Below are positions 46,664-57,079 of a stretch of 64,000 bases of DNA, piece after piece; the first letter of the stretch is position 1, and each line of letters begins with the position of its first letter. The notes beneath the pieces were generated by a model, which was not told the DNA's origin, did not search any database, and was given only the letters and a program-made list of their open reading frames with translations. The position numbers and the translations under genes are program-made. This DNA is from an uncultured Sphingomonadaceae bacterium (GTDB lineage: Bacteria; Pseudomonadota; Alphaproteobacteria; Sphingomonadales; Sphingomonadaceae): contig CANLQG010000003.1 of assembly GCA_947493195.1 (NCBI GenBank), positions 248,001 through 312,000 of the forward strand, given 5' to 3'.

Positions 46664-47074
46664 TTAGGCGGCGTCGAACAACATCAACCTTGCTGGCGGC
46701 GTGGGCGACCCGGCGTGGGCCTTCACCGCAATCGCGTAATCCAGAACCTCCGCCAGTTCGTGAAAATCTACGGGCTTCTCGACCGCCCCGAGCGTGCCTT
46801 TCACCCCCTTGCCAAGCTGGGCGGGATTGGCGGTGATGAAGATCACGTCGATCCCGTATTCATCGACGAGCTGCGCCCCGATCTCCGGACCGGTCGCCCC
46901 ATCGACAAGATTGACGTCGACCAAAGCGACGTCGACATCTTGGTTAGCCAGAGCAAGGGCAGCACCGCGATTGTCGGCAATGCCGACCGATGCGTGCCCC
47001 AGCTCGCGTAAGACCTCTTCCATCTCGATGGCAATCAGGAACTCGTCTTCGACTATCAATATGTTGGCGGGCAT
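46664..47074 (-). CDS. Single-domain response regulator
   Basis: 136 aa, one CheY-like receiver and no output domain. Acidic pocket ED(9-10), phospho-Asp53 in VALVDVNL, Thr81 in FITANPA and Lys100 in EKPVDF are all present. It lacks the FATGUY-type motif of SdrG-like regulators. It converges with the HWE kinase gene, its likely partner, and both have EcfG-like promoters. Confidence 0.88.
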   Translation of the reverse strand: MPANILIVEDEFLIAIEMEEVLRELGHASVGIADNRGAALALANQDVDVALVDVNLVDGATGPEIGAQLVDEYGIDVIFITANPAQLGKGVKGTLGAVEKPVDFHELAEVLDYAIAVKAHAGSPTPPARLMLFDAA

Positions 47075-47107
47075 GGGAAATTCTGAATTGCTTCGGGTAG
47101 AAATCTA

Positions 47108-47132
47108 GACGCGCAACGGCAGCATCGGTTCC
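47108..47132 (-). promoter_or_regulatory. EcfG-like promoter of the response regulator
   Basis: On the minus strand GGAAC (47132-47128) is followed after exactly 16 bp by CGTC (47111-47108), against the EcfG consensus GGAAC-N16-CGTT. The -35 box is perfect and one base of the -10 box differs. The predicted start of transcription is 25-30 nt ahead of the regulator ATG at 47074. Confidence 0.5.
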
Positions 47133-47179
47133 GGCCTGCCGCCGGGATTCCCGCGACAACCACGAGCCTTCGCGATGTC

Positions 47180-48187
47180 TCACCCCTCCATCGTCACCAC
47201 GATCTTGCCCTTGGCGTGGCCTTCTTCCAGTTCGGCCATGGCCTCACCGATCTTCTCGAACGGATAGGTGCTGTCGATCACTGGTTTCAGCTCTCCGATG
47301 GCGGCCATTTCGGCGAGATAGGCGAGTTCGCTGCCGCTGGGGTGCATGAACAGGTAGCGGTAGTCTGCGCCTGCTGCCTTCGCTTCATTGCGCAAGTCGC
47401 GGCTCATCGCCCAGAACACGGCGGCAAGGCCGTAGCGGCCGCCCAGATCGCGCGTGGCGGTGCGCGGTTCGGGAGTGCCGGCAATGGAGACCACGCGGCC
47501 ACCTTCCTTCACTACCTTGAAAGTGCGCTGGAGGGTATCGCCGCCGATCAGGTCGAATACGCCATCGACGGGGTCGATCACGTCCTCGAACTTCTCGTGC
47601 TCGTAATCGATCACCACGTCCGCGCCCATGTCCTTCACCAGCTCGCGCCCGCGCTCGGATGCGGTGGTGACGACTTCGGCGCCAAGGTACTTGGCGATCT
47701 GGATGGCGAAGGTGCCAACGCCCCCCGCGCCGCCGGTAATCAGCACGCGGAAGCCGGGACCGACCTGCAATTCGTCGCGCAGCGCCTGCAGCGCGGTGAG
47801 CCCCGCCAGCGGGATGGCGGCGGCGGTCTCGAAATCGATGCTGTCGGGAATGGGTGTAAGGAATTCTTCCCGCACCACGGCATATTCGGCAAAGGCGCCC
47901 AGCCGCTGCTTGCCCACCCGGGCGAAGACGCGGGTGCCCGGCGGAAATCGCGTGGCGGCCCTGCCGTTCGCTTCGACGATGCCTGCCAGTTCGTTGCCCA
48001 TCGTGATCGGCAGCTTCAGCCGCAGGATCGGCTTCAGCGCGCCCTCGCGGATCTTGTAATCGACGGGGTTGAGACCGGCAGCCTTCGCCCGCACCAGCAC
48101 TTCGCCAAGGCCGGGCGTGGGCCGCTTCACCTCGCGCATCTGCGCCTTGTCGGCATCGCCGTATTCGGTGAGGGTATAGGCTTTCAT
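47180..48187 (-). CDS. NADP-dependent zinc-free alcohol dehydrogenase / quinone oxidoreductase family
   Basis: 335 aa MDR-family enzyme: an N-terminal GroES-like domain (GEVLVRAKAAGLNPVDYKIREGAL; GNELAGIVEANG) and a Rossmann domain with VLITGGAGGVGTFAIQIAKYLGA (in parts). The zinc-binding Cys/His of classical ADHs are absent, so it is of the quinone-reductase or zeta-crystallin type. The substrate is unknown. Confidence 0.85.
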   Translation of the reverse strand: MKAYTLTEYGDADKAQMREVKRPTPGLGEVLVRAKAAGLNPVDYKIREGALKPILRLKLPITMGNELAGIVEANGRAATRFPPGTRVFARVGKQRLGAFAEYAVVREEFLTPIPDSIDFETAAAIPLAGLTALQALRDELQVGPGFRVLITGGAGGVGTFAIQIAKYLGAEVVTTASERGRELVKDMGADVVIDYEHEKFEDVIDPVDGVFDLIGGDTLQRTFKVVKEGGRVVSIAGTPEPRTATRDLGGRYGLAAVFWAMSRDLRNEAKAAGADYRYLFMHPSGSELAYLAEMAAIGELKPVIDSTYPFEKIGEAMAELEEGHAKGKIVVTMEG

Positions 48188-48276
48188 CGGAATGCTCCAT
48201 AGGTGTCGGTGAGTGGCGCGAACCCCGCGCCCTTTAGCTCACCAACACCCGCGACAGCGCCGATGTTCCGCCAGCC

Positions 48277-49938
<1,662 letters not shown>

Positions 49939-50082
49939 TCGGAACATCCTTCGATTGGTATCAGGCGCAAGCATCTAGCCCAGCGCAAAGCCGGAGTCAC
50001 GCGCGCATGGCGCGAGCGGCAGGCGCTTTTGCACCGCGTTTGCAGCGGCTTGAAACCTTCGGATGTGCCTTGCTGGCGAGCG

Positions 50083-50538
50083 TCAGCCGATAAGGTCAGG
50101 CAGGGCCATAGCCCCTTGCGTTTCCGCCTGCGCGGTCATGCGGCGGGCATCTTCCCACGCCCGCGCCATCAGCGCCTCGGCCAGCATGGCCTCCACCGGA
50201 TTGATACCGATGCGGGCCTGATTCAGCGCAGCGGCCGAATAGAGGAAAATGTTGCGCTTTGTCTCACCGGTTTCCGGCACCTGTGCGCTAACGAACTGGC
50301 GCTCGTCGTTGGCCAGTTCCACGGCCACGCGGTGCTCGCCTGCCCGCAGTCCTTCGAAACGATAGGTGCCCTGGTCATCGGTCACGGTGGAAAGGCCCAG
50401 TTCGGGGATGACCACCTGTGCCCCTGCCACCGGGCGCGCGGTGGAATCGTTCACCGTGCCCGAAAGATCTCCGGCAAAGGCAGGGGCCGGCAGGACGATC
50501 AGCGCTGCCGCGCTGGCGAAAATGGCGATGCGGGTCAT
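50083..50538 (-). CDS. Short exported protein with carboxypeptidase-regulatory-like domain
   Basis: 151 aa. A signal peptide (MTRIAIFASAAALIVLPAPAFA) is followed by one CarboxypepD_reg-like beta domain (GDLSGTVNDSTARPVAGAQV; STVTDDQGTYRFEGLRAGEH), then a helical tail ending LPDLIG. The domain is built like the N-terminus of TonB-dependent receptors, including the one at 39.5-42.4 kb, but no plug or barrel follows. It may be a receptor stub or a stand-alone protein; the good start and stop favour the latter. Confidence 0.65.
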   Translation of the reverse strand: MTRIAIFASAAALIVLPAPAFAGDLSGTVNDSTARPVAGAQVVIPELGLSTVTDDQGTYRFEGLRAGEHRVAVELANDERQFVSAQVPETGETKRNIFLYSAAALNQARIGINPVEAMLAEALMARAWEDARRMTAQAETQGAMALPDLIG

Positions 50539-50603
50539 GCCCGCACCTGAACAGTAACAGTGTTACGCCTTGAAGACTCTTTGGTGACACAGGTGCGACC
50601 GGC

Positions 50604-51620
50604 CTAGGCCGCAGCCAGCAGTTCCTCCGCCCCGGGAGAGGCTTCCAGTAGCTCGATCAGCGCCCGCTCCCAGCGGTTCTGGTACTGGGTGCGGCGCGGC
50701 AGACGAAGCGCCTCGCGCCATTCCTCCTGCCGGGCGATCAGGTCGATTACGGCGGGGTGGACATAGCTCTTGCGCGTGACTGCCGGAGTATTGCCAAGAT
50801 ATTCGGCCACCCGTTCCAACACCGCCTTGATCGTCAGCACCTCCCTGGCCTCGCCAAGCAGCCGCAGTGCCATCACGCTGGCGTGCCACGTGCGGAAGTT
50901 CTTTGCAGAGAATGCCGCGCCCATGGTTGTCGACAAGTAGGCGTTGACGTCGCCCGAGGTGACATCGTGCGCCACGTTCTCTGCATCAATCCAGCAGAAC
51001 AGGTGCTGTCCCGGCAGATCCTGCATCTTGCGCACGCACGTGGCCAGCGCCGCGTCGGACAGTTCCACCTCGCGCTTCTTGCCGCCCTTGCCGGTGTAAC
51101 GCAGGCGCAGGGTGCGCCCGGTCAGCTCCGCATGGCGGCGGCGCAGGGTGGTCGCGCCGAAACTGCGGTTCTCGCGCGCGTAGTTCGTATTGCCCACACG
51201 GATTGCGCCAAGGTCCAGCAGGCGCACCACGCTGGCTGTCGCGCGGTCGCGGTGCAGGTCACGCATTCGCATGTCCTCCTCCACCCGCTTGCGCAAAAGG
51301 GGCAGGCGCTTGCCGAAAGCTACGCACCCGTCGAACTTCTCGCTTTCGCGCCAGCTGCGAAATTCGGGATGATAACGGTATTGCTTGCGGCCCTTGGCAT
51401 CGAACCCGGTGGCCAGGATATGGCCGTTGGGCGCCGGGCAGAACCACGCATCGACATAGGCGGGCGGCAGGGCGATGGCGTTCAGGCGCTTCTTCTCCGC
51501 CGGATCGGTAATCAGCTTGCCGTCGGGATCGTAATAGGCCCAGCCCTTCCCAGCCCCCTTGCGAGTGATGCCGGGAAGGCTGTCATCAACGTGGATGAGG
51601 TTGGACGGGCGCGTTGCCAT
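50604..51620 (-). CDS. DNA topoisomerase IB (poxvirus-type)
   Basis: Relaxes supercoiled DNA through a 3'-phosphotyrosine. The 338-aa sequence has the N-terminal IB domain (YYDPDGKLITDPAEKKRLNAIALPPAYVDAWFCP, in parts; ATGFDAKGRKQYRYHPEFR) and the catalytic domain. In the latter are the KYLGNTPAVTRKSYVHPAVI-like region with the active Tyr (RKSYVHP), Arg and Lys of LRLRYTGKGGKKREVEL, and the NFRTWHASV segment. No other DNA-repair gene is adjacent. Confidence 0.9.
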   Translation of the reverse strand: MATRPSNLIHVDDSLPGITRKGAGKGWAYYDPDGKLITDPAEKKRLNAIALPPAYVDAWFCPAPNGHILATGFDAKGRKQYRYHPEFRSWRESEKFDGCVAFGKRLPLLRKRVEEDMRMRDLHRDRATASVVRLLDLGAIRVGNTNYARENRSFGATTLRRRHAELTGRTLRLRYTGKGGKKREVELSDAALATCVRKMQDLPGQHLFCWIDAENVAHDVTSGDVNAYLSTTMGAAFSAKNFRTWHASVMALRLLGEAREVLTIKAVLERVAEYLGNTPAVTRKSYVHPAVIDLIARQEEWREALRLPRRTQYQNRWERALIELLEASPGAEELLAAA

Positions 51621-51676
51621 GGTCCGCGCTTAACGGACTGATATGGCGCGCGGTTCCGCACGGTGAAATTAAGCGC

Positions 51677-53020
51677 TCAGCTGATCTGGGCTCTTGGTCC
51701 GGGCGCTTCTGCCACCTCGGCCACGATTTCTCGCGGTACACCGGCGCGGCGGGGGAATTTCACCACCAGCATCAGCAACAGTCCGATGCCATGCAGGCCA
51801 AGGACAAACATGAACATGGTTGGGAGTCCGCCCAGGCTGTCGGACATGCCGAATACCCATGCCCCGATGCTGATGCCGAAATTGCTGCATGCCATGTAAA
51901 GCGTGAACTGCGTCGCCGCCACGCTGGGATGGCACAGGCGCATCGAGATCGGCAGCGCCGCCACGGTGATCAGCACATCGAGCGCGCACCACGCATAGAC
52001 GAAGGTGAAGAAGAGCGCGGGATCACTCCACATGGACTGCGCGAGAATCATCGTGGCCGACACACACATGTAGAGAAGGAAGAGTGCGATGGTCGCCTTC
52101 TTCGCGCCAAAGCGATCGCCGGCCCAGCCGCCCAACGTCAAGCCGAGGATGCCGGCCACCAGCTGCGCGGTGCTGACCGTGCCGGTAATGGCAACTTCGT
52201 CCCAGCCCAGCTCGTTTGCTCCAAGTGCGGGCGTGATGGCCGTAAACATGCCGTAGTGAAACCCGCGCACCAGCAATATCGGCAGCCACAGCAGGCTGAT
52301 CGGGAGGAGCATTGATTTGAACGTGTTCTTCAGAATCGGCCACCATGCGCTAAGGTGGATTTCGGCGTTGCGCGGATGGATGCCTCCGGTGCCCCAGGGG
52401 AAACGGCGTTCGCCGTCCCTCTCGCGCAGGATCAGGATATAGCCGGTAATCATACCGATGAAGCCTGCCGAGAGCAGGTATGCCGCAGACGGGCCGAAGG
52501 CGGCGATGGCCACGCCCGTAAGGCCGGTGGCAAGTGAAATGCCAATGGCCTGCCCGCCGAACATCATGCCGCTGGCGCGTGCCCGCTCTTCCTCTTCCAT
52601 GATGTCGACAGCAAGGCCGTCCACCGCGACATCCTGGAACGTCGTCGCCATGTTGACCACGAACCCGGCGATGCCCAGCAGCAGGATGTCGTCCACTTCG
52701 GGCCGCATGACGGCGCAGGCGATCAGCAGCGCGATCATCACGCATTGCGCGCCCGCGATCCATGCGCGACGGCGGCCCATGGGCAGGAAGGTATAGCGGT
52801 CCATGATGAAGCCGTTCACCAGCTTCAGCGTCCACGGCAGAGCCGTCAGCCCCAGCACGTAGCCGATATCCGACGCGTCCGCCCCGTTGGTAGCCATCCA
52901 CGCAGGGATCGCGAGCCAGAACAGGCCGATCGGTACGCCTTGCGCGACATAAAGAATGAACAGTGTGAACAACCGCAAGCGGCTGGACTGCGCCAAGATG
53001 AATCTGCCCTCAGGCTGCAT
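51677..53020 (-). CDS. MFS transporter (AmpG-like)
   Basis: 447 aa from MQPEGRFILAQSSRL (53020); the upstream in-frame start is less likely. It has twelve predicted membrane helices, with the AmpG/muropeptide-permease-like start RLFTLFILYVAQGVPIGLFW, the TALPWTLKLVNGFIMDRY loop and FQDVAVDGLAVDIM. The AmpG family imports muropeptides; other members carry different solutes, so the substrate is uncertain. No beta-lactamase is nearby. Confidence 0.8.
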   Translation of the reverse strand: MQPEGRFILAQSSRLRLFTLFILYVAQGVPIGLFWLAIPAWMATNGADASDIGYVLGLTALPWTLKLVNGFIMDRYTFLPMGRRRAWIAGAQCVMIALLIACAVMRPEVDDILLLGIAGFVVNMATTFQDVAVDGLAVDIMEEEERARASGMMFGGQAIGISLATGLTGVAIAAFGPSAAYLLSAGFIGMITGYILILRERDGERRFPWGTGGIHPRNAEIHLSAWWPILKNTFKSMLLPISLLWLPILLVRGFHYGMFTAITPALGANELGWDEVAITGTVSTAQLVAGILGLTLGGWAGDRFGAKKATIALFLLYMCVSATMILAQSMWSDPALFFTFVYAWCALDVLITVAALPISMRLCHPSVAATQFTLYMACSNFGISIGAWVFGMSDSLGGLPTMFMFVLGLHGIGLLLMLVVKFPRRAGVPREIVAEVAEAPGPRAQIS

Positions 53021-53211
53021 GCTCGCGATAGATACCCCCTGTATCTTGCGACCCGATGCGACCCTGGCGCGCAGTATGCACACAAGACAGGCGCAAATGC
53101 AAAACCCAGGGCAAGGGCGGCTGCTGGCGGGGTAAACCTATGCTTGCTTGCAGCGCCACGGCCTGCAACCCATCTTGCGCGCCGACGACCTATTTCTGGA
53201 GAGCCTAGTCC

Positions 53212-54078
53212 ATGTCCGATACCTACACCCCGCCCGCCGTCTGGCAGCCGTCCGAGAACGGGGGCAAGTTCGCCGGAGTAAACCGGCCCACCGCCGGCCC
53301 GCGCGAGGAGAAGGAACTGCCGGTGGGCGAACATCCCTTCCAGCTCTATTCGCTGGGCACGCCCAACGGCATCAAGGTGACGATCATGTTCGAGGAACTG
53401 CTCGAACGCGGCTATGCCGAAGCGGAATACGATGCGTGGATGATCAAGATCTTCGAAGGCGACCAGTTCGGCTCGGGCTTCGTCGATCTCAACCCCAACT
53501 CCAAGATCCCCGCCCTGCTAGACCGTTCTGACGACGCGCCGTTCCGCGTGTTTGAAAGCGGCGCAATCCTGCTGCACCTGGCGGAAAAGTTCGACTACCT
53601 GCTCCCCAAGACCAATCCAGCCCGCGCCGAAACGCTCAGCTGGCTCAGCTGGCAACTGGGCACCGCGCCTTTCATCGGCGGCGGCTTCGGCCATTTCTAC
53701 GAATACGCGCCGGAAAAGTACAGGTACCCGATCGACCGCTACGCGATGGAAACCAAGCGGATCTACGACGTCGCAAACAACCGGCTGGGCGAAACGCGCT
53801 TCCTGGCGGGCGACGATCTGACCATCGCCGATATCGCGACCTACCCCTGGCTAAGCGCGCTCTACCACGGCGCGTACAGCGGTTCGGACAAGTTCCTCTC
53901 CCTGCACGAGTACGAGCATGTGGGCCGCTGGGTGAAGGAAATCGACGCCCGCCCCGCCGCGATCCGCGGACGGCTGGTGAACAGCGAGGCAATGCCCGAA
54001 CGCCACAGCGCCGCCGATTTCGGCAAGGTCGAGGACAAGAGCCTGTTCGATCCGGTGCGCAAGCGCACCGGCGACTAG
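53212..54078 (+). CDS. yghU: Glutathione-dependent disulfide-bond oxidoreductase (YghU-type GST)
   Basis: 288 aa. The N-terminal extension (TPPAVWQPSENGGKFAGVNRPTAG, in parts) and the thioredoxin-fold segment FQLYSLGTPNGIKVTIMFEEL are YghU hallmarks. The helical C-terminal domain has LSWQLGTAPFIGGGFGHFYEYAP and LAGDDLTIADIATYPW. YghU-type enzymes bind two glutathiones and reduce disulfides. It lies 63 bp ahead of tRNA-Gln. Confidence 0.92.
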   Translation: MSDTYTPPAVWQPSENGGKFAGVNRPTAGPREEKELPVGEHPFQLYSLGTPNGIKVTIMFEELLERGYAEAEYDAWMIKIFEGDQFGSGFVDLNPNSKIPALLDRSDDAPFRVFESGAILLHLAEKFDYLLPKTNPARAETLSWLSWQLGTAPFIGGGFGHFYEYAPEKYRYPIDRYAMETKRIYDVANNRLGETRFLAGDDLTIADIATYPWLSALYHGAYSGSDKFLSLHEYEHVGRWVKEIDARPAAIRGRLVNSEAMPERHSAADFGKVEDKSLFDPVRKRTGD

Positions 54079-54141
54079 GGCCATAGCCAAAAGGGGCGGG
54101 TTGCGCGCTGCGATCCGCCCGCTATATGAGCGCGCTCCTGC

Positions 54142-54216
54142 TGGGGTGTAGCCAAGTGGTAAGGCACCGGTTTTTGGTACCGGCATTCGCAGGTTCGATC
54201 CCTGCCACCCCAGCCA
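54142..54216 (+). tRNA. tRNA-Gln (anticodon UUG), CCA encoded
   Basis: 75 bases fold as a cloverleaf. The acceptor stem TGGGGTG pairs with CACCCCA, the anticodon stem CCGGT pairs with ACCGG around the loop TTTTGGT with anticodon TTG, and the T-loop is TTCGATC with its stem. The discriminator G and encoded CCA end at 54216. It reads CAA. Confidence 0.97.
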
Positions 54217-54599
54217 GTTTTCCGAAATAGCCCAAGCATCTGAAAACCTTGCGATTTCCCTGCGAGTCAAAACCTCGTGGCACCCTGCCGTGGCACCCTG
54301 TCGCGGTCTCGATATCGGCACCATGAATCGGATAGGCTCGAGATACAAGAAGGTGTCCCAGATATCTGACGGCTTTCGCACAGTCCCATCGTCGGCGTGA
54401 ATGGCGGTGATATAGTACGGGGTCGATTTCGGCCTGGATTATTGGGATGGCAGCGATGCGCCCCATTGTCGGACGTTCGGGCCCCTTGAAGGAAGGCAAT
54501 AGAGCGGACCGTCAGCTTCGCTCAGCTTATCGTTGCGGCGACGTGTGATTACCGGCGGAAGCTTCCGTCCACCCTTCAACCACAACCTCTGCGCGTATT
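54217..54599. other. Non-coding region downstream of tRNA-Gln with 12-bp tandem repeat
   Basis: 383 bp without a supportable gene. Two identical copies of CGTGGCACCCTG stand at 54276-54287 and 54289-54300 (13-bp period). Tandem direct repeats beside a tRNA 3' end are typical of integrase arm-site DNA, so this may be a remnant of an attachment region. No integrase fragment is recognisable and no second copy of the tRNA 3' end was seen in the window. Confidence 0.4.
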
Positions 54600-55967
54600 T
54601 CATTCAGGCGATCCACCGACAGCCTGGTAAAGGCCAACCAGCGCGGTTAGTTCATCGACCTTTACCTGAAGCAGCGAGAGTTCCACGCCAAGCAGGGCGC
54701 GCTGTGCGTCCACCTGCTCGATATATGGCGAATAGCCGGCGCGGTAGCGATTGCGTGCATGGCGCAGCGCGTCAGCGACGGCCAGTTTCTGGGCTTGGAG
54801 CGCAGCTTCCTGGTCTTGCAGATTGGCCAATGCCGCCATGCGGTCTTCCACTTCCCTGAACGCGGACAGGACGGTAGAGCGGTATGCCCAGGCTGCCTGG
54901 TCTCTTTGCGCCGTCGCTCCGTCAAGCTGGGCCTGCAAACTCCCACCCTGAAAGATGGGGGCGAGAATACTGCCGCTCAGCGACCATACGCCGACGGGAT
55001 CGGCAAGCAGATTCGATAAGGCCAGCCCGGCTGTCGCGCCCAGGTCGAGCGAGGGCATGAAGTCGGCGCGCGCCATGCGCATCTGCGCGTCGGCCGCGGC
55101 AATACGGTATTCCGCCGCTGCGATATCGGGACGGCGGCGCAGCAACTCGGACGGCAGGGTCATGGGCGCGGGAGGGCGGCGCAGGTCCTCCAGTGTCCCG
55201 CCACGTTCGATCGTGCCGGGCAGTTCGCCGATCAGGATCGAGAGGGCATTTTCCTGCCGCGCAATCTGTGCCTTCAATTGTGGGACGAGCTGCGCGGTGG
55301 CCTGATACTCGGCCTCGGCCTGCCGCAGGGGCAGCTGGGAGGTGTAGCCGACCTCGGCCCGGTCGCGGGCGAATTTGACCGCTTCCTGCCGCGCCACCAA
55401 CGTATCTTCTAATACCGAGAGCCGGCTGTCGAGTGCCAGCAGGGTGATATAGCCGCTGGCAGTCGCTGCGCTTACCGATAGCCGCGCTGCCTCTGCTCCC
55501 GCAGCGCTTGCCGCAACGCCGGCTTCGGCTGCGTCGATGCGGGCAGCGTTCTTGCCAAAAAGATCGACTTCGTAGGACGCGCGAAATGCCGGCTGCGCGG
55601 CGATGGCGGTCTGCGCTTGGCCGAAGGGGGAAACTTCGCGCTGCACGCCGCCCTGCACGCCCGCCCCGACGGCAGGCAGGAGAAAGCCTCGCGAACCACG
55701 CTCGGTCGCGCGGGCTTCTTCGACACGGGCGGCAGCGATCAGCACATCGGGATTGTTGGCCCGCGCCTGTTCGACGATGCGCGCAAGCTGAGGGTCGCCG
55801 AAACTGTCCCACCAATCCCGCTCGACAGGGGCGGTGACTTCAAGGCTCGTGCGCCATGCCGTAGGCGGAGTTACCGCCGCGCCAGCAGGTGCGTCCTGCA
55901 AAGTGGGCGCGCAGGCAGACAGGGCGATGGCGGCGATGGCCACGAGAGCGAGTGATCTGCGCCTCAT
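54600..55967 (-). CDS. Outer-membrane efflux lipoprotein (NodT/OprM family)
   Basis: 455 aa. A lipoprotein signal (LALVAIAAIALSAC, lipobox Cys19) and a two-repeat TolC-like fold: FGDPQLARIVEQARANNPDVLIAAARVEEARA, then GSRGFLLPAVGAGVQGGVQRE; second half SELLRRRPDIAAAEYRIAAADAQMRMARADFMPSLDL and the YSPYIEQVDAQRALL helix. It forms the outer-membrane channel for the efflux pump encoded by the two upstream genes. It is the last gene of the tetR operon, 2 bp after emrA-like. Confidence 0.92.
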   Translation of the reverse strand: MRRRSLALVAIAAIALSACAPTLQDAPAGAAVTPPTAWRTSLEVTAPVERDWWDSFGDPQLARIVEQARANNPDVLIAAARVEEARATERGSRGFLLPAVGAGVQGGVQREVSPFGQAQTAIAAQPAFRASYEVDLFGKNAARIDAAEAGVAASAAGAEAARLSVSAATASGYITLLALDSRLSVLEDTLVARQEAVKFARDRAEVGYTSQLPLRQAEAEYQATAQLVPQLKAQIARQENALSILIGELPGTIERGGTLEDLRRPPAPMTLPSELLRRRPDIAAAEYRIAAADAQMRMARADFMPSLDLGATAGLALSNLLADPVGVWSLSGSILAPIFQGGSLQAQLDGATAQRDQAAWAYRSTVLSAFREVEDRMAALANLQDQEAALQAQKLAVADALRHARNRYRAGYSPYIEQVDAQRALLGVELSLLQVKVDELTALVGLYQAVGGSPE

Positions 55968-55969
55968 GA

Positions 55970-57079
55970 TCAGTCCTCCGTATGCACGGTCGCCACGACC
56001 GACATGCCCGGGCCAAGCCGCTGCGCGGCGTCCTGCCCCTGATCGAGCACAATACGCACGGCGATGCGCTGTGGCACCTTCACGAAGTTACCCGCACCCG
56101 TATCGGGCCGGACGAGGCTGAACTCGCTGCTGGCGGCAGGCGCGATGCTCTGTACCCGGCCAGTCAGCTGGGCGCCGCCGAGCGCGTCGATTTCCAGCGT
56201 GGCGCGTTGCCCGACGGCCATGTTCGCGGTCTGCGTTTCCTTGAAGTTGGCGACCACCCACAGTTCGTCGGGTACGATATACATGAGCTGGGTCCCGGCG
56301 GTTACCAACTGGCCGACGCGTGCGCTGACCTCGCTCAGCCGACCGGCCCGCGGGGCGCGGATTTCGGTGCGTGAAAGCTCGAACTCGGCGAGGCCCACTG
56401 TCGCTTCCGCGCCGGCCACCTGCGCTTCGAGCGCGCCGCGCCCGACGAAGACCGAGCGCACGTTCTCGGCCGCGATGGCTCGCTGCGCCTGGGCCTGCCT
56501 GACCCCTGCCTGTGCCTGCTGCAGCGCCGCGCGGGCCTGGTCGCGTTCGCGCAGCGAGACGGAACCTTCGCCCACCAGTTCGGCTATTCGGTTCATGTCG
56601 GCCTGCGCCTTCTGCAGCCCGGCGCGGGCTGCCGCGACGGCTGCGTCCTGCAGTTCAAGCTGTGCCTGCGCCGAACGCAGGCTCTGCGCGCTGTTGGCCA
56701 AGGTTGCTTCCTGTGCTGCAGTGTTTGCCGCGCCTTGCTGCAGCTTCTGCTGGTATGGCGCATCGTCGATCCGCGCGAGCAGATCGCCTTCCTCCACACG
56801 CTGGAAGTCTGCCACCGGCACATCCACGAGGTAGCCCGCAACCTGCGGGCTGACGACCGTGGTGCGTCCGCGGACATAGGCATTGTTGGTCGTCTCGTCG
56901 CCGCCTGCAAAAGGCGGGAGATCCCAGGCGAACAGAGCCGCGAGCACGCCGATGAGGATCGCCCCTACCGCCAGTACGATCCGGCGGCGGGAGGGATTGG
57001 GTGACCACCCTTTCTCCTGTTCGGGAGCGGTCGTGGTGTCGGTTTCGACTGGTGTATCGGCCGGTTTCGGATCGGTCAT
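55970..57079 (-). CDS. HlyD/EmrA-type membrane-fusion protein
   Basis: 369 aa. One membrane helix near residues 31-52 (IVLAVGAILIGVLAALFAWDL) is followed by a periplasmic adaptor with the lipoyl half-motif TTVVSPQVAGYLVDVPVADFQRVEEGDLLARIDD (in parts). A long alpha-hairpin rich in Ala and Gln (about 110-210) and a beta-barrel region (APRAGRLSEVSARVGQLVTAG) follow. It bridges the inner-membrane EmrB-like permease and the NodT-like channel. It overlaps emrB-like by 4 bp. Confidence 0.92.
   Translation of the reverse strand: MTDPKPADTPVETDTTTAPEQEKGWSPNPSRRRIVLAVGAILIGVLAALFAWDLPPFAGGDETTNNAYVRGRTTVVSPQVAGYLVDVPVADFQRVEEGDLLARIDDAPYQQKLQQGAANTAAQEATLANSAQSLRSAQAQLELQDAAVAAARAGLQKAQADMNRIAELVGEGSVSLRERDQARAALQQAQAGVRQAQAQRAIAAENVRSVFVGRGALEAQVAGAEATVGLAEFELSRTEIRAPRAGRLSEVSARVGQLVTAGTQLMYIVPDELWVVANFKETQTANMAVGQRATLEIDALGGAQLTGRVQSIAPAASSEFSLVRPDTGAGNFVKVPQRIAVRIVLDQGQDAAQRLGPGMSVVATVHTED

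Noticed and set aside
54122..54499. 125-codon minus-strand frame through tRNA-Gln
   Set aside because: It reads through the tRNA and its flanks; such frames are a common false call at tRNA genes.
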